Shown here in pieces: positions 1 to 7,310 of a stretch of DNA of 13,749 bases. The first letter of the stretch is position 1; each line of letters begins with the position of its first letter. Location: the NCBI GenBank assembly GCA_023430565.1, contig JAEZAD010000326.1, positions 1-13,749 of the forward strand. Reading direction: 5' to 3'. A program made the position numbers and the translations under genes. The stretch comes from Verrucomicrobiota bacterium. GTDB taxonomy: Bacteria > Verrucomicrobiota > Verrucomicrobiia > Opitutales > Opitutaceae. The notes beneath the pieces are model-generated. The model had not been told where the DNA came from and did not search any database. It worked only from the letters and a program-made list of their open reading frames with translations.

Positions 1-830
1 TGGACGACGACTCGATCATTTTGAGCGTGAATCTCGCGATCACGATCGGCGCGCGGATGGGCGACACGGTGGAAGTGTATTCGCCGCTGTTGTTGGAGCG
101 GTTGAAGCGGGACGAAGTTTTTCTGCCGCGGGAGCTGAAGGTGGTGGGGATCTTCGAAGTCGGGCACCAGCAACTGGACAGCTCGATGGTGATCGTGACG
201 TTGCGGACAATGCAGGATCTTTACGGGCTGCGGGACGGGATTCACGGCATCAACGTGAAGCTGGCGCCCGGACTCGATGCGGACGTGGGCGCGGCGCGGA
301 TCAATGCGGCACTGCCGCCGGGTTCGTATCTGACGGCGCGGTCGTGGATGGATGCGAATCAGGACTTCCTGTTCATCCTGTCGCTGGAGAAGAACATGAT
401 CTTTTTCCTGCTGACGTTCATCATCATCGTGTCGGCATTTTCGGTGACGAGCTCACTGTTGATTTCGGTGGTGCGCAAAACGCGCGAGATCGGACTGCTC
501 GGCGCGCTCGGCGGGCGGTCGTTTCATGTCGCGGCGTGTTTCTGTTTTCAGGGGATGTTCATCGGCATCGTGGGCACGGGAGTGGGACTGGGGATGGGTT
601 TTGGGGCGCTGCATTTCCGCAACGACGTCGTCCGGATTTTCACGGAGTTGACGAGCAGCCAGGAGGTGCTGACGCGATTCTATCAATTCAGCAAATTGCC
701 GGCGTATACGGCGACCAACGACGTCGTGATGATCGTGGTGTGTGCGGTGGTGATTTCGACGCTGGCGGGATTGCTGCCGGCGTGGCGGGCGGCGCGGTTG
801 AAACCGGTGGAGGCGTTGCGCAGTGAGTGA
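1..830 (+). CDS. lolC: LolC/LolE-type ABC transporter permease, C-terminal part (5' truncated by window edge)
   Basis: This is the inner-membrane subunit of a lipoprotein-release (LolCDE-type) ABC transporter, which extracts outer-membrane lipoproteins from the inner membrane for hand-over to a periplasmic carrier. The frame is open to base 1 (reading DDDSIIL before the first possible TTG at 21), so the gene starts outside the window. Visible parts are the end of the periplasmic MacB-like region (LAITIGARMGDTVEVYSP, then VVGIFEVGHQQLDSSMVIV) and an FtsX-like membrane domain. Three hydrophobic segments are encoded at about 396-465, 520-600 and 718-780. KTREIGLLGALGG and the ending LPAWRAARLKPVEALRSE are hallmark strings of LolC/E permeases. 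It overlaps the following lolD by 8 bases, the usual permease-ATPase pairing. LolC and LolE cannot be told apart from this fragment; many non-proteobacterial lineages have a single LolC/E-like subunit. A MacB-type permease is less likely given the order and the tail. Confidence 0.88.
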   Translation, partial: DDDSIILSVNLAITIGARMGDTVEVYSPLLLERLKRDEVFLPRELKVVGIFEVGHQQLDSSMVIVTLRTMQDLYGLRDGIHGINVKLAPGLDADVGAARINAALPPGSYLTARSWMDANQDFLFILSLEKNMIFFLLTFIIIVSAFSVTSSLLISVVRKTREIGLLGALGGRSFHVAACFCFQGMFIGIVGTGVGLGMGFGALHFRNDVVRIFTELTSSQEVLTRFYQFSKLPAYTATNDVVMIVVCAVVISTLAGLLPAWRAARLKPVEALRSE

Positions 831-1551
831 GGCGAAACACAAGGTGGCGCGAGAAGGGGAACGCGGAGCGCAGGTCAAATCGGCTAACCCGGAGGGTTCG
901 CCCTACCTGGTGTTGAGTGCGCGGGGGTTGACGAAGAGTTTTCGGAGCGGGGATGGGCGGATCGAGGTGTTGCGCGGCGTCGATGTCGATGTGGCGGCGG
1001 GCGAGAGTGTTTCGATTCGCGGCGAATCGGGATCGGGCAAGTCGACGCTGCTGAATTTGCTCGCGGCGCTGGATGCGCCGGAGGCGGGTTCGCTCGTGTG
1101 GGAAGGTGCGCCGGCGACGGCGGAGCGGCGGGCGCGGTTTTTGGGGATCGTGTTTCAATCGTTTTATCTGATTCCGGAGCTCGATGCGTGGCAGAACGTG
1201 TTGATGGCTTCGCGGATCATCGCGGCGCCCGGAAAAGCGGAAAAGGAGCGGGCGAAGGAATTGTTGGCGCGGGTGGGGCTGGCGGGGCGGGCGACGCATT
1301 TGCCGTCGCAGTTGTCGGGCGGAGAGCGTCAGCGGGTGGCGGTGGCGCGGGCGCTGATGAATGCGCCGCGGTTGATTTTGGCGGACGAACCGACGGGAAA
1401 TCTGGACGAGCACACGGGCGATGCGGTGATCGATTTGCTGCTCGGGCTTTGTGCGGAGACGAACACGGCGCTGGTGCTCGTGACACACAACGCGCTGCAT
1501 GCGAAGAAGGCGAAGCGGGCGCTGTTTTTGAAGGACGGGACATTTCACTGA
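823..1551 (+). CDS. lolD: LolD-type lipoprotein-release ABC transporter ATPase
   Basis: This cytoplasmic ATPase would power lipoprotein release with the permease encoded just upstream. All ABC motifs are present in the 242 residues: Walker A GESGSGKST at 67-75, Q-loop region VFQSFYLIPEL near 109-119, signature LSGGERQRVAVARAL at 164-178, Walker B LILADEPTGNLD at 184-195, and the switch histidine in VTHN at 220-223. FQSFYLIPELDAWQNV together with DEPTGNLD is typical of the LolD/MacB/FtsE group, and the neighbouring permease favours LolD. The start used is GTG 823, inside GTGAGTGA, which overlaps the permease stop and suggests translational coupling. Roughly the first 29 residues are not conserved ABC sequence and contain a small palindrome (886-898). 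GTG 910, just before VLSARGLTKSF, is an alternative start that would remove this extension. Confidence 0.92.
   Translation: MSEAKHKVAREGERGAQVKSANPEGSPYLVLSARGLTKSFRSGDGRIEVLRGVDVDVAAGESVSIRGESGSGKSTLLNLLAALDAPEAGSLVWEGAPATAERRARFLGIVFQSFYLIPELDAWQNVLMASRIIAAPGKAEKERAKELLARVGLAGRATHLPSQLSGGERQRVAVARALMNAPRLILADEPTGNLDEHTGDAVIDLLLGLCAETNTALVLVTHNALHAKKAKRALFLKDGTFH
883..908. repeat. Short palindromic sequence in the lolD 5' extension
   Basis: AACCC-GGA-GGGTT (886-898) is a perfect 5-base inverted repeat with a 3-base loop, followed by CGCCCTACC. It lies in the poorly conserved N-terminal extension of LolD, read as ANPEGSPYL, just before the conserved ABC domain begins. It resembles a dispersed repeat that has been read through, or an intergenic element that lies upstream of a true start at GTG 910. 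Only this copy is seen in the window, apart from a loosely similar GGGCTCGCCGCTAC at 9930-9943, so repeat status is an inference. Confidence 0.35.
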
Positions 1552-1597
1552 GGATTTCGAATGGCGGTCGGGGCGGGTGACGCTACGTTCGCAGGTT

Positions 1598-2584
1598 ATG
1601 GCTAAATCGAAGATCCGCTGCGGTGTCGCGGGGGTGGGGTCGCTCGGGCAGCATCACGCGCGCATTTACGCGTCGATGGCGGAGGTGGAGTTCGCGGGGA
1701 TCTTCGAGACGAGCGACGCGCGCGCGAAAGAGATTTGCGAGAAGTTCGGCTGCCGGCGGTTTGCGACGCTGGCCGAGCTCGGGGCGGCGTGCGATGCGGT
1801 GTCGATCGTGGTGCCGACGGACCGGCATGCCGAGGTGGCGGTGCCGTTGCTCCAGCAGGGGTGTCATTTGCTGATCGAGAAGCCGCTGTGCGCGACCTTG
1901 GACGAGGCGGAGCAGGTGCTGGCGGCGGCGCAGAAGGCGAACCGGCTCGTGCAGGTCGGGCACATCGAGCACTTCAATCCGGTGATGAGTTTTTTGGAGA
2001 AGCACATCGACCGGCCCGGCTACATCACGACGGAACGGCTGGCGCCATATCAGACGCGCGGGACGGAAGTGGGTGTCGTGCTGGATTTGATGATACACGA
2101 CATCGGCGTGGTGCTGGCGCTGGTGAAGTCGCCGATTCGAAAGATCGACAGCGTGGGGATCAGCGTGCTGTCGAAGACGGAGGACATCGCGAATGCGCGG
2201 ATCGAGTTCGAGAACGGATGCGTGGCGAACCTCAGCGCGAGCCGGATGAGCTTGAAGAAGAACCGGGAGATTCGGGTGTTTCAGGACAATGCGTATCTGT
2301 CGCTCGATTTCATGAACCAGAAAGGCCATCTGGTGAAGAAGAGCGATTTGATCGCGTATGGGTTGAAGTTGAAGGTCGGGCTGGCGAAGCCGGGCGATGT
2401 GAGCTCGGTGCCGGTGCAGGAAATTCCGATCGAGAAGGGCGAGCCGCTGGCGATCGAGTTGAAGCATTTTGTGGAGAGCGTGGCGCAGCTGCAGCAGCCG
2501 AAGGTCGGGGCGGCGCTGGGAAAAAGTGCGCTGGAGGTGGCGATCACGGTTACGGAGCAAATCAAGAGCGCGAAGAAGGGATGA
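1598..2584 (+). CDS. Gfo/Idh/MocA-family oxidoreductase, probable nucleotide-sugar dehydrogenase
   Basis: This is an NAD(P)-dependent sugar dehydrogenase of 328 residues. The N-terminal Rossmann fold carries GVGSLG at 12-17 followed by QHHARIY. The family lysine is in LIEKPLC (EKP 94-96), and the catalytic-side signature is DLMIHDIG at 163-170. GHIEHFNPV at 121-129 and the late segment RMSLKKNREIRVFQDNAYLS resemble the GnnA-like subgroup, which oxidises UDP-GlcNAc at C3 so that an aminotransferase can make the diamino sugar used in some lipid A. The next gene is lpxB, which supports that role, but no GnnB-like aminotransferase or LpxA is visible here, so the substrate is inferred. ATG 1598 gives the usual family N-terminus (MAKSKIRCGVAGVG). 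GTG 1577 would add seven unconserved residues. The gene follows lolD by 46 bases on the same strand and may be co-transcribed. Confidence 0.9.
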   Translation: MAKSKIRCGVAGVGSLGQHHARIYASMAEVEFAGIFETSDARAKEICEKFGCRRFATLAELGAACDAVSIVVPTDRHAEVAVPLLQQGCHLLIEKPLCATLDEAEQVLAAAQKANRLVQVGHIEHFNPVMSFLEKHIDRPGYITTERLAPYQTRGTEVGVVLDLMIHDIGVVLALVKSPIRKIDSVGISVLSKTEDIANARIEFENGCVANLSASRMSLKKNREIRVFQDNAYLSLDFMNQKGHLVKKSDLIAYGLKLKVGLAKPGDVSSVPVQEIPIEKGEPLAIELKHFVESVAQLQQPKVGAALGKSALEVAITVTEQIKSAKKG

Positions 2585-2659
2585 TGAAACGGGTGCAAGA
2601 AAGCGTAGGCGAAATGGGGTGCAGTATTCGCCGGCTGGACCGGGGACGGGCGTCGGCCT

Positions 2660-2687
2660 GGATTCTTCGCTTCGCTCAGAATGACAG
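2660..2687. repeat. Interspersed repeat between the Gfo/Idh/MocA gene and lpxB
   Basis: The 112-base gap between the dehydrogenase and lpxB contains CTTCGCTTCGCTCAGAATGA inside a 28-base block. The reverse strand of this block in one frame reads CHSERSEES, a peptide I know as a recurrent spurious translation in many unrelated bacterial genomes. The flank GACGGGCGTC (2645-2654) is itself a small palindrome. I see one copy in this window. Dispersed-repeat status rests on recognition and not on a search. Confidence 0.7.
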
Positions 2688-2695
2688 AGGGGGGA
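2687..2695 (+). promoter_or_regulatory. Ribosome binding site of lpxB
   Basis: GAGGGGGGA ends one base before ATG 2697, so its GAGGG part lies about 5 bases from the start, a normal Shine-Dalgarno distance. It fixes the lpxB start at 2697. Its first G is the last base of the interspersed repeat at 2660-2687, so the repeat runs straight into the translation signal. Confidence 0.6.
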
Positions 2696-2696
2696 A

Positions 2697-3875
2697 ATGA
2701 GCGCCCAACGGTCCGTTTCTCTGTCGGCCCCGGTGAACCATCGCGTCGACCTGCTTGTGATCGCGGCGGAGCATTCGGGGGATGAGCATGCGGCGCGGAT
2801 GGTGCGCGAGGTGAGGGAGCGGCGGCCGGGAACGGTGGTCGCGGCGCTCGGCGGGCCGCGGCTCGAGGCGGCGGGGGCGCAGTTGTTGCGCGATCTCACG
2901 GCGTCGTCGGCGATGGGTTTCGCGGTGATCGCCAAGGTGTCGTATTACCGGAAACTGATTGCGGAGATCGTGCGGTGGATCGGCGAGCACCGGCCGCGGG
3001 CAGTGTGTTTCGTGGATTCGTCGGGGTTGAATCTTCGGATCGCGGAGCAGTTGTTCGCGCGCGGGATTTCGGCGAAGTCGGGCGGGCCCACGAAGACGTT
3101 GTATTACATCAGTCCGCAGGTGTGGGCGTCGCGGGCGGGACGGCGGTTCAAGATGGCGGAGCAGTTGGACGGGTTGGCGTCGATATTTCCGTTCGAGCGT
3201 CAGGTGTATGCGGATACGTCATTGCCGGTGACGTTCGTGGGGCATCCGTTTGTCGCGGGCGATTATGCGGCGCCGGTGGGCTACGATCCGGACGGGCCGG
3301 TGTTGTTGTTGCCGGGGAGCCGGCGCGGGCCGGTGAAGCGGATTTTTCCGGTGTTGCTGGAGGCGTATCGGCGGGCGGGCGGCGGGCGCGGGGCGGTGGT
3401 GTTGTATCCGAGCGAGCCGATACGCGAGACGTTGAAGGAAATATTGTCGCGCCATTCGCGCGGCGGATTGAGCGGGGCGGGCGACGAGATTGTTTTGCGA
3501 CCGGCGGGGGAGGCGGCGGGCGGAGCGGCGGTGTTGACGACGAGCGGAACGATGTCGATGCACTGCGCGCTGGCGGGGATTCCGGGGGCGATCACGTATC
3601 GGACGGACCCGCTCACCTATGCGATCGGGCGGCGACTGGTGAAAGTGAAGTTCATCGGGATCGCGAATCTGCTGCTCGGCGAGGAAATGTATCCGGAGTT
3701 CGTGCAGGCGGCGGCGACGCCGGAGGCGCTGGCGGGCGAGTTGCGGGCGGCGCTGGAGGAACCGGCGCGGCGGGAGCGGACGGCGGCGCAGGCGCGGCGC
3801 TTGCGGGAATTGTTGAGTGAACAAACGAGCGGGAGTGCGGCGGAATGGGTGTTGAAGGAGAGCGGAATCGGGTAG
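2697..3875 (+). CDS. lpxB: Lipid-A-disaccharide synthase LpxB
   Basis: LpxB joins UDP-2,3-diacylglucosamine to lipid X (2,3-diacylglucosamine-1-phosphate), making the disaccharide core of lipid A with loss of UDP at the cytoplasmic face of the inner membrane. The 392 residues are close to the usual length of about 380 for this GT19 glycosyltransferase. Diagnostic blocks are AAEHSGDEHAA at 23-33 (family A-E-x-S-G-D), DSSGLNLR where many homologues have D-x-P-D-F-N, YYISPQVWASR, FVGHPFVAG, LPGSRRGPVKR from 205, TTSGTMSMHCALAGIP from 281, YRTDPLTYAI from 301, and the tail VKVKFIGIANLLLGEEMYPEFVQ. The leucine in GLN instead of the phenylalanine in DFN is a small departure. The start is set by a strong Shine-Dalgarno. 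The presence of lpxB implies an outer membrane with lipid A and fits with the lol genes and the sugar dehydrogenase upstream. Confidence 0.94.
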   Translation: MSAQRSVSLSAPVNHRVDLLVIAAEHSGDEHAARMVREVRERRPGTVVAALGGPRLEAAGAQLLRDLTASSAMGFAVIAKVSYYRKLIAEIVRWIGEHRPRAVCFVDSSGLNLRIAEQLFARGISAKSGGPTKTLYYISPQVWASRAGRRFKMAEQLDGLASIFPFERQVYADTSLPVTFVGHPFVAGDYAAPVGYDPDGPVLLLPGSRRGPVKRIFPVLLEAYRRAGGGRGAVVLYPSEPIRETLKEILSRHSRGGLSGAGDEIVLRPAGEAAGGAAVLTTSGTMSMHCALAGIPGAITYRTDPLTYAIGRRLVKVKFIGIANLLLGEEMYPEFVQAAATPEALAGELRAALEEPARRERTAAQARRLRELLSEQTSGSAAEWVLKESGIG

Positions 3876-3927
3876 CGAACGATGTCGCGCCCTGCGCGGT
3901 CGCCGCTCAACGTGGGCGGTGCTGCCG

Positions 3928-6135
3928 ATGAGCGTGCTGCGGAGAGGACGACTAAATTTTTGGGTTCCCTGCGGGGTGCTGCTGATCGGCGTGGGGCTGA
4001 CGTTGGCGAGTTGGCGGCAGGCGGAGCGGTTGCTGGCGGAGCAGGAGGCGGCGCGGTTTGCGCGGCTGGCGGATCGCGTGCGCGAAGCGGTGGAGCAACC
4101 GTTTCAGGCGGCGGGAGAGGCGCTGGTGGCGGGGCGGGAGCTGGCGCAGGCGGAACCGGAGCTGTCGCGGGAGAGGTGGGCGCGGTTCGTCGAGGCGATG
4201 TCGCCTTTTTTCGACGACGGCGTGGTGGGGTTGGGCATCGCGCGGCGGGTGCCGCGCTCCGACCTCGAGGGGTGGGAAGCGAGGTTACGCCGCGAAGGGC
4301 GGGCGGATCTCGAGGTCGAACGGGAGGGGAGCGGCGAGCACGCGTATCTGGTGATGGCGATGGAGCCGCTGGCGCGGAATGCGGAGGCGCTGGGCAAGGA
4401 CATCGCGTCGGGCACGACGCGACGCGAGGCGGCGGACGGGGCGATGCGAACAGGGGAGGCGGTGTTGACGCGGCGGATACGGCTGATCGACGGCGATCAG
4501 CGGGTGCCAGGCTGCCTGTTGTTCCTGCCGTTCTACGCGGGCGGGAGGCGGCCGGAAACGGAAGCGGCGCGAGTGGCGGCGCTGGAAGGCTGGGTGTATG
4601 CGTCGCTGCGCATCGACCGGATCATGCGCGGCGTGTCGGACGAGCAGCTCGCCCTGCAGGCGTTTGAAGGCGCGGAGTTGCGGCCGGAGAAATTGTTGTT
4701 CGACACCGGCCAGAACGGCGGCGCGGGGAAAGGGACGTATGCGCGGACGTTGACGCTGCCGGTGCACGGGCGGCAATGGACGGTGCACATGGTGTCGAAC
4801 GCGCTGTTCGAAGAGCGCGCGGAGCGACGGCTGCCGTGGGTGGTGCTGGGCGGCGGACTCGGGCTGAGCGTGCTGGCGGCGGCGTTTACGGGGACGCTGC
4901 TGCGGTCGCGCAATCGGGCGTGGCGGGAGGCCGCGCGGGTGACCGACACGCTGCAGCGGGCGGAGATGGAAGCGCGAAAGCTGGCGCTGGTGGCGAGCAA
5001 GACGGCGAGCGGCGTGGTGTTGATGGACCGGGAATGGCGGGTGGAGTGGGTGAACGAGGCGTTCACCCGCTTGTTTGGGTATTCGTTGCACGAAATGCTC
5101 GGACGCACGGTGAGCTCGGTGCTGAGCGGGCCTGAGACGGACGAGAGCGTGTTCGCCGAATTGGAAAAGACGGTGGCGACGGGGGCGGCGTTCAAGTGCG
5201 AGATTCTCAACTACACGAAGTCGGGGGAGAAATGCTGGGTGGAACTGGACCTACAGCAGCTGCGGGACGCGCGCGGGCAGTTGATCGGCTACATGGGCCT
5301 GCAGCTCGATGTGACGGCGCGGCGGAGAGCGCAGCAGGAACTGGCGAAGCGGGAGGCGCAGTTGCGGTTCATTTTGAACGCGCTGCCGATCGGGGTGACG
5401 TGGACGGACGATCCGGAGCGGCGGGCGTATTGGTTCAACGATGGGATGTTTCAGATCAGCGGTCTGGCGCGCGGGCCCGGCGTGACGTTCGAGGATTTTC
5501 AGCGGATCAGTTTCCCGGAAGACGTGGCGCGGCAGGAGGAGGAGTATCAGCGGATGAAGGAGGGCGGCCGCGACGAGTTCACGCTCGAGAAGCGCTACCG
5601 GCGGCCGGACGGCAAGCTGGTGTGGGTCGTGTTGACCGCCCGGGTGTATCGGGCGGCGGACGGACGGGTCGAGCAGGAGGTGGCGACCGTCGTGGACATC
5701 ACGGAGCGCAAGCGGCAGGCGGACGAACTGCACGAGGCGAAGGAGCTGGCGGAGCGGGCGAACAAGGCGAAGAGCGAGTTCCTGGCGACGATGAGCCATG
5801 AGATCCGGACGCCGATGAACGGCGTGATCGGAATGACGAATCTGCTTCTGGACACCGCGCTGACGTCGCACCAACGCGAATACGCGGAGACGATCCGGCT
5901 GAGCGGCGAGGCGCTGCTGACGATCATCAACGACATCCTCGATTTCTCGAAGATCGAGTCGGGGCATCTGCGGCTTGAGGACGAGCCCTTCCAGGTGCGC
6001 GAGCGCGTGGAGAGCGCGCGGCGGAGAAGCGGATCGATCTGCTCTACGAAATCGCGGACGGCGTGCCGGGAACGGTGCGGGGCGACGAGACGCGATTGCG
6101 GCAGATATTGGTCAACCTGCTGGGCAATGCCGTGA
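3928..6135 (+). CDS. Hybrid sensor histidine kinase, N-terminal piece of a frameshifted gene (CHASE-PAS-PAS-HisKA)
   Basis: This is the sensing and phosphoacceptor half of a membrane-bound hybrid histidine kinase. From ATG 3928 it has a membrane segment at 11-29, an extracytoplasmic CHASE domain at about 55-270 (MEPLARNAEALGKDIASG, then TGEAVLTRRIRL), a second membrane segment at 302-325, PAS domains at about 352-470 and 479-597, and a HisKA domain with the phosphorylated histidine H624 in MSHEIRTPMNGVIGM. Reading agrees with the family up to residue 697 (RERVESA, base 6018). It then leaves frame and ends 38 residues later at TGA 6133-6135. The HATPase and receiver domains continue in another frame (see 6063-7310), so this piece alone cannot bind ATP. 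ATG 3928 is preferred because GGGCGG (3914-3919) lies a normal distance before it; GTG 3919 is possible. CHASE ligands in related proteins are small molecules or peptides; this ligand is unknown. Confidence 0.85.
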   Translation: MSVLRRGRLNFWVPCGVLLIGVGLTLASWRQAERLLAEQEAARFARLADRVREAVEQPFQAAGEALVAGRELAQAEPELSRERWARFVEAMSPFFDDGVVGLGIARRVPRSDLEGWEARLRREGRADLEVEREGSGEHAYLVMAMEPLARNAEALGKDIASGTTRREAADGAMRTGEAVLTRRIRLIDGDQRVPGCLLFLPFYAGGRRPETEAARVAALEGWVYASLRIDRIMRGVSDEQLALQAFEGAELRPEKLLFDTGQNGGAGKGTYARTLTLPVHGRQWTVHMVSNALFEERAERRLPWVVLGGGLGLSVLAAAFTGTLLRSRNRAWREAARVTDTLQRAEMEARKLALVASKTASGVVLMDREWRVEWVNEAFTRLFGYSLHEMLGRTVSSVLSGPETDESVFAELEKTVATGAAFKCEILNYTKSGEKCWVELDLQQLRDARGQLIGYMGLQLDVTARRRAQQELAKREAQLRFILNALPIGVTWTDDPERRAYWFNDGMFQISGLARGPGVTFEDFQRISFPEDVARQEEEYQRMKEGGRDEFTLEKRYRRPDGKLVWVVLTARVYRAADGRVEQEVATVVDITERKRQADELHEAKELAERANKAKSEFLATMSHEIRTPMNGVIGMTNLLLDTALTSHQREYAETIRLSGEALLTIINDILDFSKIESGHLRLEDEPFQVRERVESARRRSGSICSTKSRTACRERCGATRRDCGRYWSTCWAMP
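6016..6024 (+). other. Frameshift/deletion junction in the hybrid kinase gene
   Basis: Upstream sequence reads VESA ending at base 6018 in one frame. From 6018 the -1 frame resumes kinase homology as AAEKRIDLLYEIADGVPG. In related hybrid kinases these two strings are separated by about seven residues (a pattern like LDLLAPR), so about 22 bases appear to be missing here, a net loss of one base modulo 3. The junction sits in a GCGCGCGGCGG run, where deletion between short repeats, or a sequencing or assembly slip, is plausible. The size estimate comes from family memory and not from an alignment. Confidence 0.7.
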
Positions 6136-7310
6136 AGTTCACGCTGGCCGGAGAGGTGGTGGTGAGCGTGAAGGCGGCGGCCGTTGACGCGCAGCGGGTG
6201 AAGTTGACGATCGCGGTGGCGGACACGGGCATCGGCATTCCGCCGGAGGGATTGCCGCGGCTGTTTCAGTCGTTCTCGCAAGTCGACGCGTCGACGACGC
6301 GGCGGTTTGGCGGCACAGGGCTGGGGCTGGCGATCAGCAATCGGCTGGCGGAGCTGATGGGCGGGGAGATGTCGGTGGAGAGCGAAGTGGGGAAGGGCTC
6401 GACGTTTCAGTTCACGGTGGAGGTGGGCGTGGAGGCGAGCCGGCCGAGGGTATATTTGACAAATGCGCGTGCGCAGCTGGCGGGGAAACGGCTGCTGGTG
6501 ATCGACGACAACGCGACGAGCCGGCGCATCCTGGCGACGATGGCGGCGGGCTGCGACATGGTCGCGCGCGGGGCGGCGTCGGGCGCGGAAGCGCTGCGCT
6601 GGCTGGACGCAGGGGAGGAGTTCGATGTGGCGATCGTCGACATGCAAATGCCGGACATGGATGGCGTAATGACCGCTCGTGCGATCCGCGAGCGGCGTCC
6701 GGCGGAGCGGTTACCGCTGGTGTTGTTGTCGTCGGTCGGGCAGCGGGATGGCGCCGGCGATGCGGCGTTGTTCGCGGGGAGCCTGAGCAAGCCGGCGAAA
6801 CCGTCGCAGATTTTGAAGGTGTTGACGGGGTTGGTAGGGGCCCGGGAGGCGAAGGGGGAATGGACGAAGGAAGAGGCTGGCGGGGAAATGCGCGGGGAGG
6901 GCAACGCGCCTCCACGGGAGGAGGCGGCGGTGCGACAGGAGCGCGTGCTGCTGGCGGAGGACAATCGGGTCAACCAGCGGGTCGCGCTGCTGATGTTGTC
7001 GAAACTTGGATACAAGGCCGACGTGGCGGCGAACGGGCACGAGGTGCTCGCGGCGGTGGAGCGGCGGGGCTACGACGTGATTTTAATGGATGTGCAGATG
7101 CCGGAGATGGACGGGATCGAAGCGGCGCGGCGGCTGGTGGCGGCGCGGGGACGGGAACGGCCGTGGATCATCGCGGTGACGGCGAACGCGATGGCGGGCG
7201 ATCGCGAGCGCTGCATCGAGGCGGGGATGGACGATTATCTGACGAAGCCGATTCGGGCCGAGGAATTGGCGGAGGCGCTGGAGCGGGCGCGGATGAGAGG
7301 GGCGCGCTAA
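6063..7310 (+). CDS. Hybrid sensor histidine kinase, C-terminal piece of a frameshifted gene (HATPase-REC-REC)
   Basis: This carries the catalytic and relay half of the kinase. Kinase homology in this frame begins at about 6018; GTG 6063 is only the first formal start and has no convincing ribosome site. Counting from GTG 6063, the ATP-binding domain shows an N box with N18 and N22 (ILVNLLGNAVKFT), G1 DTGIGIP at 54-60 and G2 RFGGTGLGLAI at 81-91. The first receiver starts at RLLVIDDN and has phosphoacceptor D193 (VDMQMPDMDG). The second starts at RVLLAEDNRVNQ and has D343 (MDVQMPEMDG) with the conserved KP in YLTKPIR. There is no Hpt domain, so phosphate would pass to a separate protein. All key residues look intact, so the break is probably recent or artefactual. 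The linker between receivers contains a copy of a repeat (6890-6923). The stop overlaps that of hemA by 4 bases. Confidence 0.85.
   Translation: MPGTVRGDETRLRQILVNLLGNAVKFTLAGEVVVSVKAAAVDAQRVKLTIAVADTGIGIPPEGLPRLFQSFSQVDASTTRRFGGTGLGLAISNRLAELMGGEMSVESEVGKGSTFQFTVEVGVEASRPRVYLTNARAQLAGKRLLVIDDNATSRRILATMAAGCDMVARGAASGAEALRWLDAGEEFDVAIVDMQMPDMDGVMTARAIRERRPAERLPLVLLSSVGQRDGAGDAALFAGSLSKPAKPSQILKVLTGLVGAREAKGEWTKEEAGGEMRGEGNAPPREEAAVRQERVLLAEDNRVNQRVALLMLSKLGYKADVAANGHEVLAAVERRGYDVILMDVQMPEMDGIEAARRLVAARGRERPWIIAVTANAMAGDRERCIEAGMDDYLTKPIRAEELAEALERARMRGAR
6890..6923. repeat. Copy 1 of a three-copy palindromic repeat, inside the kinase REC-REC linker
   Basis: This block (GCGCGGGGAGGGCAACGC, then CCTCCACGGGAGGAG) matches the repeats at 7313-7347 and 9333-9365 in the same orientation. 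The 3' half can fold as CCTCC/GGAGG. The first half has lost pairing through changes at GGGG and CAA. It is translated in frame as RGEGNAPPREEA in a flexible linker between the two receiver domains, where an insertion would be tolerated. Confidence 0.6.

Noticed and set aside
1583..2935. Long open frame of 450 codons on the - strand opposite the Gfo/Idh/MocA gene and the start of lpxB
   Set aside because: It is arginine-, histidine- and proline-rich with no domain, and mirrors G-ending codons of well-identified genes on +. The same applies to other long antisense frames at 4285-5091, 5595-6647 and 7083-8438.
6001..6063. Programmed ribosomal frameshift in the kinase
   Set aside because: There is no slippery heptamer or A-run at the junction, and about seven conserved residues seem to be missing, which a programmed shift would not explain.
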